Notes under the pieces: generated by a model
Database searches by the model: none
Seen by the model: only the letters and a program-made list of their open reading frames with translations
Told to the model about the DNA's origin: nothing
Part shown: positions 6,542 to 9,300 of the stretch, piece by piece
Layout of the letters: the number at the start of each line of letters is the position of its first letter
Position numbering within the stretch: the first letter of the stretch is position 1
Made by a program: the position numbers and the translations under genes
Origin: Chitinophagaceae bacterium
GTDB taxonomy: Bacteria > Bacteroidota > Bacteroidia > Chitinophagales > Chitinophagaceae
Length of the DNA: 9,300 nucleotides
Assembly (NCBI GenBank): GCA_017989935.1
Contig: JAGNOY010000056.1
Span: forward strand, 1-9,300
Reading direction: 5' to 3'

Positions 6542-7586
6542 ATTCCTATTAAAAAAAATAATCAACAGCTTCTTCGTATTAATTGGCGTAGTAAGCATCG
6601 TATTTGTGCTATTTTTTGTTTTACTACCTGCTGACCCTGCTAGACTAACCATGGGACAACGAAGCGACCCTAAATCAATCGCCAATATCAGAAAAGAACT
6701 TTACCTAGACAAACCCCTACCCATTCAATTTGCTTTATATCTGAATGACCTTTCACCCATTGGTTTGCACCAAAAAGATGAACAAGAAAAATATCAATAC
6801 ACTGCTTTATTCAGCCTGAATCAACATGAAAATATCGTGCTTAAAACACCTTACCTTAGACGCTCCTACCAAACTAAAAAAGATGTAAGTGCTATGTTAC
6901 TTGATGCCTTTCCTGGCACATTAATTTTAGCGAGTTTATCTATTTTATTCGCAAGCATATTAGGTATTTTTTTAGGTACATTAGCCGCCTTAAAACAACA
7001 TACATGGGTCGACACATCCGCAATTTTTGCTAGTGTTCTAGGCATTTCAGCCCCCTCATTTTTTGCAGGTATTTTAATCGCCTATGTATTTGGATTTTTA
7101 TTGCATGATTATACTGGACTGAGCATAGTATCACCAATGTGGGATTATGATCCATTTACAGGCAAACACCTAATGCTCAAAAGTCTCATCTTACCTGTGC
7201 TTACTTTATCAATCAGGCCCATTGCCATCATAGTACAAATTACTCGAAGCTCTATGCTTGATGTGTTAAACCAAGATTTTATCCGTACAGCCTATGCCAA
7301 AGGACTATCCAAAAAACAAGTAGTTTGGCGTCATGCACTTAGAAATGCCTTAAACCCTGTAATCACCTCGATTTCTGGTTGGTTTGCAGAATTGCTCGCA
7401 GGTTCGTTTTTTATCGAATATATTTTTGGATGGAAAGGCATTGGCAAAATTACTGTAGATGCTTTGAATAAATTTGACTTCCCCGTAGTGATGGGCTCGG
7501 TATTATTCTCTGCCTTGATATTTATCTTTATCAATATATTTGTAGATCTGCTTTACAGTTGGGTTGATCCAAGAATTAAAAAATAA
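6534..7586 (+). CDS. DppB/OppB-type ABC transporter permease
   Basis: The 350-residue product is an inner-membrane permease of the peptide/nickel/oligopeptide class (BPD_transp_1). The first membrane segment is at about 10-32, followed by the family signature LPADPARLTMG. A loop of some 90 residues precedes five further segments between about 125 and 340. The EAA motif that contacts the ATPase is clear (RTAYAKGLSKKQVVWRHALR, 251-270). SGWFAELLAGSFFIEYIFGW (281-300) and the YSWVDPRIKK end are typical of DppB. The segment between the first and second membrane spans (about 75-120) is longer than in E. coli DppB and polar. No partner permease, ATPase or binding protein lies in the window, so the substrate cannot be assigned. 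It starts at GTG 6534 inside the anti-sigma gene (8-base overlap), making it a likely co-translated member of the sigma operon. Confidence 0.92.
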   Translation: MFKFLLKKIINSFFVLIGVVSIVFVLFFVLLPADPARLTMGQRSDPKSIANIRKELYLDKPLPIQFALYLNDLSPIGLHQKDEQEKYQYTALFSLNQHENIVLKTPYLRRSYQTKKDVSAMLLDAFPGTLILASLSILFASILGIFLGTLAALKQHTWVDTSAIFASVLGISAPSFFAGILIAYVFGFLLHDYTGLSIVSPMWDYDPFTGKHLMLKSLILPVLTLSIRPIAIIVQITRSSMLDVLNQDFIRTAYAKGLSKKQVVWRHALRNALNPVITSISGWFAELLAGSFFIEYIFGWKGIGKITVDALNKFDFPVVMGSVLFSALIFIFINIFVDLLYSWVDPRIKK

Positions 7587-7602
7587 AGTAGTATTGAACA
7601 AT

Positions 7603-8187
7603 ATGCTACCCAATTTCTTGTCTTCTGATAAATTGTTTCTGGAACTTTATCCTAAAGAATTTCGACAAAATGATCAAATTCATTTCACCCCATTGGAAGT
7701 CACTCGAAGAGCCAGTCATTTCTTAGCTACACAAGCAGGCGAAAAAATTTTAGATATAGGCAGTGGCATCGGAAAATTTTGCATTCCGGCGGCTATGATG
7801 CACAAACAACAACATTTTTTTGGTATCGAAATTAGAAAAGATTTGGTTGATGCTGCTTCTGAAATTCAACACAAATTATCTGTCAATAATGTACATATGA
7901 TTCATGGCGACATATTGCAACATGAACTTGCCACTTACGATCATTTTTACTTTTTTAATGCATTCTACGAACAACAAGATGATGCCGAAAAACTCGACCG
8001 CGAACTTATATTTAAATCGAGTTTGTATAGAAAATATCATGCGTATTTATATCGTGAACTTGATAAAAAACCAATCGGCACTAAACTGGCTACTTTTTTT
8101 TCGCAAGCAGATTTGTTTCCGCCAAGCTATATCGAAGTTGAACAACATTTTGATCATAAGTTGATCCATTTAATGAAAATCGAATGA
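7603..8187 (+). CDS. SAM-dependent methyltransferase (class I), substrate unknown
   Basis: The 194-residue product has a Rossmann-type methyltransferase core. Motif I is ILDIGSGIGKFCIPAA (49-64). The acidic residue for the SAM ribose is E76 in FFGIEIRKDLVDAA, motif III is HGDIL (101-105) and a motif IV-like strand reads FYFFNAFYEQ (115-124). The last, an aromatic-rich N-A-F form, is reminiscent of N-P-F or DOT1-like protein methyltransferases rather than the NPPY of nucleic-acid N-methylases, but this is not enough to assign a substrate. The C-terminal half is short and charged. I chose the ATG at 7603, 16 bases after the permease stop; the frame also has TTG codons at 7564 and 7594 that could extend it. 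It is probably the last gene of the sigma / anti-sigma / permease operon. There is no obvious strong terminator, only an AT-rich hairpin around its stop codon. Confidence 0.85.
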   Translation: MLPNFLSSDKLFLELYPKEFRQNDQIHFTPLEVTRRASHFLATQAGEKILDIGSGIGKFCIPAAMMHKQQHFFGIEIRKDLVDAASEIQHKLSVNNVHMIHGDILQHELATYDHFYFFNAFYEQQDDAEKLDRELIFKSSLYRKYHAYLYRELDKKPIGTKLATFFSQADLFPPSYIEVEQHFDHKLIHLMKIE

Positions 8188-8191
8188 TTTT
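8176..8191 (+). terminator. Possible weak AT-rich hairpin at the end of the operon
   Basis: AAAATC (8176-8181) and GATTTT (8186-8191) can form a 6-bp stem with a GAAT loop that encloses the methyltransferase stop codon, with only one further T after the stem. It is the only terminator-like element near the end of the plus-strand operon. It is weak because the stem has a single G-C pair. Confidence 0.2.
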
Positions 8192-8253
8192 TAAACACGA
8201 ATGATACTTTAATTCTCCGATATATGTCTCATGGTGTAATATTAAAAACAAAC

Positions 8254-8346
8254 ATAGGAGTGTCCTGAGGTAGAGACTCTTCGAGGACTGAAATCATGCC
8301 TCAAGAAATAATTCCTGCCGCATGAGTCGTTTGAGACTCTTCCTAT
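8254..8346. ncRNA. Candidate structured RNA or repeat element (branched inverted repeats)
   Basis: ATAGGA (8254-8259) pairs with TCCTAT (8341-8346), closing a 93-base unit. Inside it, GTCCT (8262-8266) pairs with AGGAC (8284-8288) and TCATGC (8294-8299) pairs with GCATGA (8320-8325), giving a three-way-junction layout. An alternative hairpin GAGTC (8324-8328) / GACTC (8335-8339) competes with the second arm, and TGAGG (8266-8270) / CCTCA (8299-8303) is another option. On the minus strand the unit is followed by GTTTGTTTTT, a U-tract-like end, so minus-strand transcription is the more attractive orientation; no good promoter is seen for either strand. It matches no RNA family I can recognise. 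Confidence 0.3.
8273..8342 (+). repeat. Two 10-base direct repeats, 60 bases apart
   Basis: GAGACTCTTC occurs at 8273-8282 and again at 8333-8342, exactly 60 bases apart. Both lie inside the inverted-repeat cluster, and the GACTC core of each copy can pair with the single GAGTC at 8324-8328, so they could exchange in alternative folds. Confidence 0.55.
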
Positions 8347-8439
8347 CGTCAGAGAAGATTATGTTAGAAGTCGCCTGATGAATATTGAAGTGATTTTGAA
8401 AAAAAATCGTTGTTGAATTTGAATATATTCACTTGTATT

Positions 8440-8555
8440 GCGGCAAGGATTGCAGCGAAAAGCCCGCATTCCAAGAGGCTTCACGAAAAAATAATTTTAC
8501 TCAACACATGATAGCCGATTGGAAAAGGACTTGCAGCGAAAAGCCTGTGTGCCGC
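8440..8555. repeat. Direct-repeat pair framed by 6-base inverted ends
   Basis: TTGCAGCGAAAAGCC is identical at 8450-8464 and 8531-8545. It is preceded by AAGGA in both copies (with one extra C in the second) and followed by CG or TG. The pair is bounded by GCGGCA (8440-8445) and its reverse complement TGCCGC (8550-8555). TGCGG (8439-8443) can also pair with CCGCA (8464-8468), placing the first copy in a hairpin loop. On the minus strand the core reads GGCTTTTCGCTGCAA. This looks like an intergenic repeat unit rather than coding DNA. Confidence 0.6.
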
Positions 8556-8571
8556 CCAAAAAATGAAACTT

Positions 8572-9300
8572 CTAGGCAACCTTTAAATAGGCATACTTCG
8601 ACTTTTCGATTTTGTCTTTCGCATACTCTTTTGTGATCACTAATTTCTTCAGACCCTTGCCCGGAATTTCATACATGGCATCTGTCATTAATAATTCGCA
8701 AATAGAACGAAGTCCACGACCACCTAATTTAAACTCGATGGCTTTTTCGACCACATAATCTAAGGCCTCATCTTCTATCACCAATTGAGTGCCTTCGATA
8801 GCAAACAAGGCTATATATTGTTTGACTAACGCATTTTTGGGCTCGGTTAAAATTCGGCGCAAAGCCTCAGCATCTAATGATTTCAAGAAAGTGACAACAG
8901 GCAAACGACCCAACAATTCAGGAATCAATCCATAACTACGTAAATCTTGTGAATTCACATACTGAATCAAATTGTTTTTATCTAAATGATCTAAATCTTG
9001 GTTGCTTTTAAAACCTATGGAAGAAGTTTGAATTCTTCGAGCAATCATTTTATCGATACCCTCAAATGCCCCTCCACAAATAAATAAAATATTTTGTGTG
9101 TTAATTTTTACCATTTTCTGATCGGGATGCTTTCTTCCTCCTTGAGGCGGAACTAACACCTCTGCACCTTCTAACAATTTCAATAAAGCTTGCTGCACCC
9201 CTTCACCACTCACATCTCTGGTAATGGAAGTGTTATCACTTTTTCTGCCCACCTTATCTATTTCATCTATAAATACGATGCCTTTTGCTGCTTGAGCTAC
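8572..9300 (-). CDS. clpX: ATP-dependent Clp protease ATP-binding subunit ClpX, C-terminal part (cut at the right edge)
   Basis: ClpX is the AAA+ unfoldase that feeds tagged proteins to the ClpP protease. The 242 visible residues start in the middle of the ATPase domain and run to the stop, so roughly the N-terminal 40 percent (zinc domain, Walker A and the GYVG pore loop) lies beyond base 9300. Visible motifs, numbered from the first codon at the edge, are Walker B GIVFIDEID (7-15), the pore-2 region RDVSGEGVQQALLKLLEG (28-45), sensor 1 NILFICGGAFEGIDKMIARR (70-89), the arginine finger in ELLGRLPVV (128-136; R132) and sensor 2 GGRGLRSICE (193-202). The frame continues upstream of the GTG at 9252 without interruption, so that codon is an internal valine and not a start. 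The gene converges on the methyltransferase operon across a repeat-rich gap. Confidence 0.97.
   Translation of the reverse strand, partial: VAQAAKGIVFIDEIDKVGRKSDNTSITRDVSGEGVQQALLKLLEGAEVLVPPQGGRKHPDQKMVKINTQNILFICGGAFEGIDKMIARRIQTSSIGFKSNQDLDHLDKNNLIQYVNSQDLRSYGLIPELLGRLPVVTFLKSLDAEALRRILTEPKNALVKQYIALFAIEGTQLVIEDEALDYVVEKAIEFKLGGRGLRSICELLMTDAMYEIPGKGLKKLVITKEYAKDKIEKSKYAYLKVA

Larger units (their letters stand above)
8188..8571. other. Intergenic region without a convincing gene, rich in inverted and direct repeats
   Basis: This 384-base gap separates the methyltransferase from convergent clpX. Reading frames here are short and show no family signature; the one 67-codon frame only reflects a DNA repeat that happens to keep phase. 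The first ~65 bases are plain AT-rich DNA. 8254-8346 contains several nested inverted repeats, about 8350-8438 shows nothing clear, and 8440-8555 holds a repeat pair inside inverted ends. Both repeat blocks look richer in G and C than the DNA around them. The region could be a small RNA locus, a decayed mobile element or an interspersed repeat. Confidence 0.6.

Noticed and set aside
7904..8164. 86-codon plus-strand frame inside the methyltransferase gene
   Set aside because: It lies wholly within a well-supported methyltransferase reading frame and has no recognisable features.
8254..8346. A tRNA, tmRNA, RNase P RNA or riboswitch at the inverted-repeat cluster
   Set aside because: TTCGAGG at 8280-8286 and CTGAGG at 8265-8270 briefly resemble a T-loop and a TPP-type box, but the required flanking stems and other conserved parts are absent.
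8440..8555. CRISPR array
   Set aside because: Only two copies of the repeat, with unequal flanks, no further spacers and no cas genes nearby.
8188..8571. Insertion sequence remnant
   Set aside because: No transposase fragment could be read in any frame and no target duplication was found; the inverted ends are only 6 bases long. A non-coding mobile unit stays possible and is reported as a repeat.
8433..8636. 67-codon plus-strand frame with an internal CSEKP repeat
   Set aside because: The protein repeat only mirrors the two DNA direct repeats 81 bases (27 codons) apart, the frame runs into the end of clpX on the opposite strand, and no family feature is seen.

Overview
This AT-rich window looks like a chromosomal segment from a member of the Bacteroidota. 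Three signals support this: a large secreted protein with a C-terminal Por-type (type IX secretion) sorting domain, exact matches to the Bacteroidota promoter form TTTG / TAnnTTTG upstream of several genes, and few clear Shine-Dalgarno sites. Most of the content is ordinary chromosome; no insertion sequence, phage gene, CRISPR array, tRNA or rRNA gene was recognised.

Layout. Positions 1-2155 (minus strand) hold a predicted type IX secretion cargo protein. A second predicted secreted protein of unknown function overlaps its 3' end and runs off the left edge. Diverging from these is ispH (2274-3506, last step of the MEP isoprenoid pathway). It meets cmk (cytidylate kinase, minus strand, best start 4162) tail to tail with a 13-bp overlap. 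Between cmk and the next gene is a compact divergent promoter region in which the two -33 elements nearly form one palindrome.

From 4413 to 8187 all genes are on the plus strand. They are a DoxX/MauE-type membrane protein fused to a thioredoxin-like domain that lacks CXXC, an ECF sigma factor, a small soluble zinc-finger anti-sigma factor, a DppB/OppB-type ABC permease and a SAM-dependent methyltransferase. Sigma and anti-sigma overlap by 4 bp (ATGA), anti-sigma and permease by 8 bp, and the methyltransferase starts 16 bp after the permease. This implies one co-translated unit. The anti-sigma has the C-x25-H-x3-C-x2-C spacing of zinc anti-sigma factors of the RsrA/ChrR type and no membrane segment. 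The neighbouring redox-type membrane protein is therefore a possible partner or target, but that is inference.

The 8188-8571 gap has no convincing gene. It holds a cluster of inverted repeats at 8254-8346 that could fold as a branched RNA, and at 8440-8555 a pair of 15-base direct repeats framed by 6-base inverted ends. The right edge (8572-9300, minus strand) is the C-terminal part of clpX, cut by the window.

The most interesting parts are the sigma / soluble anti-sigma / orphan permease / methyltransferase operon and the structured intergenic region before clpX. Nothing here can be called a proven new system from sequence alone.
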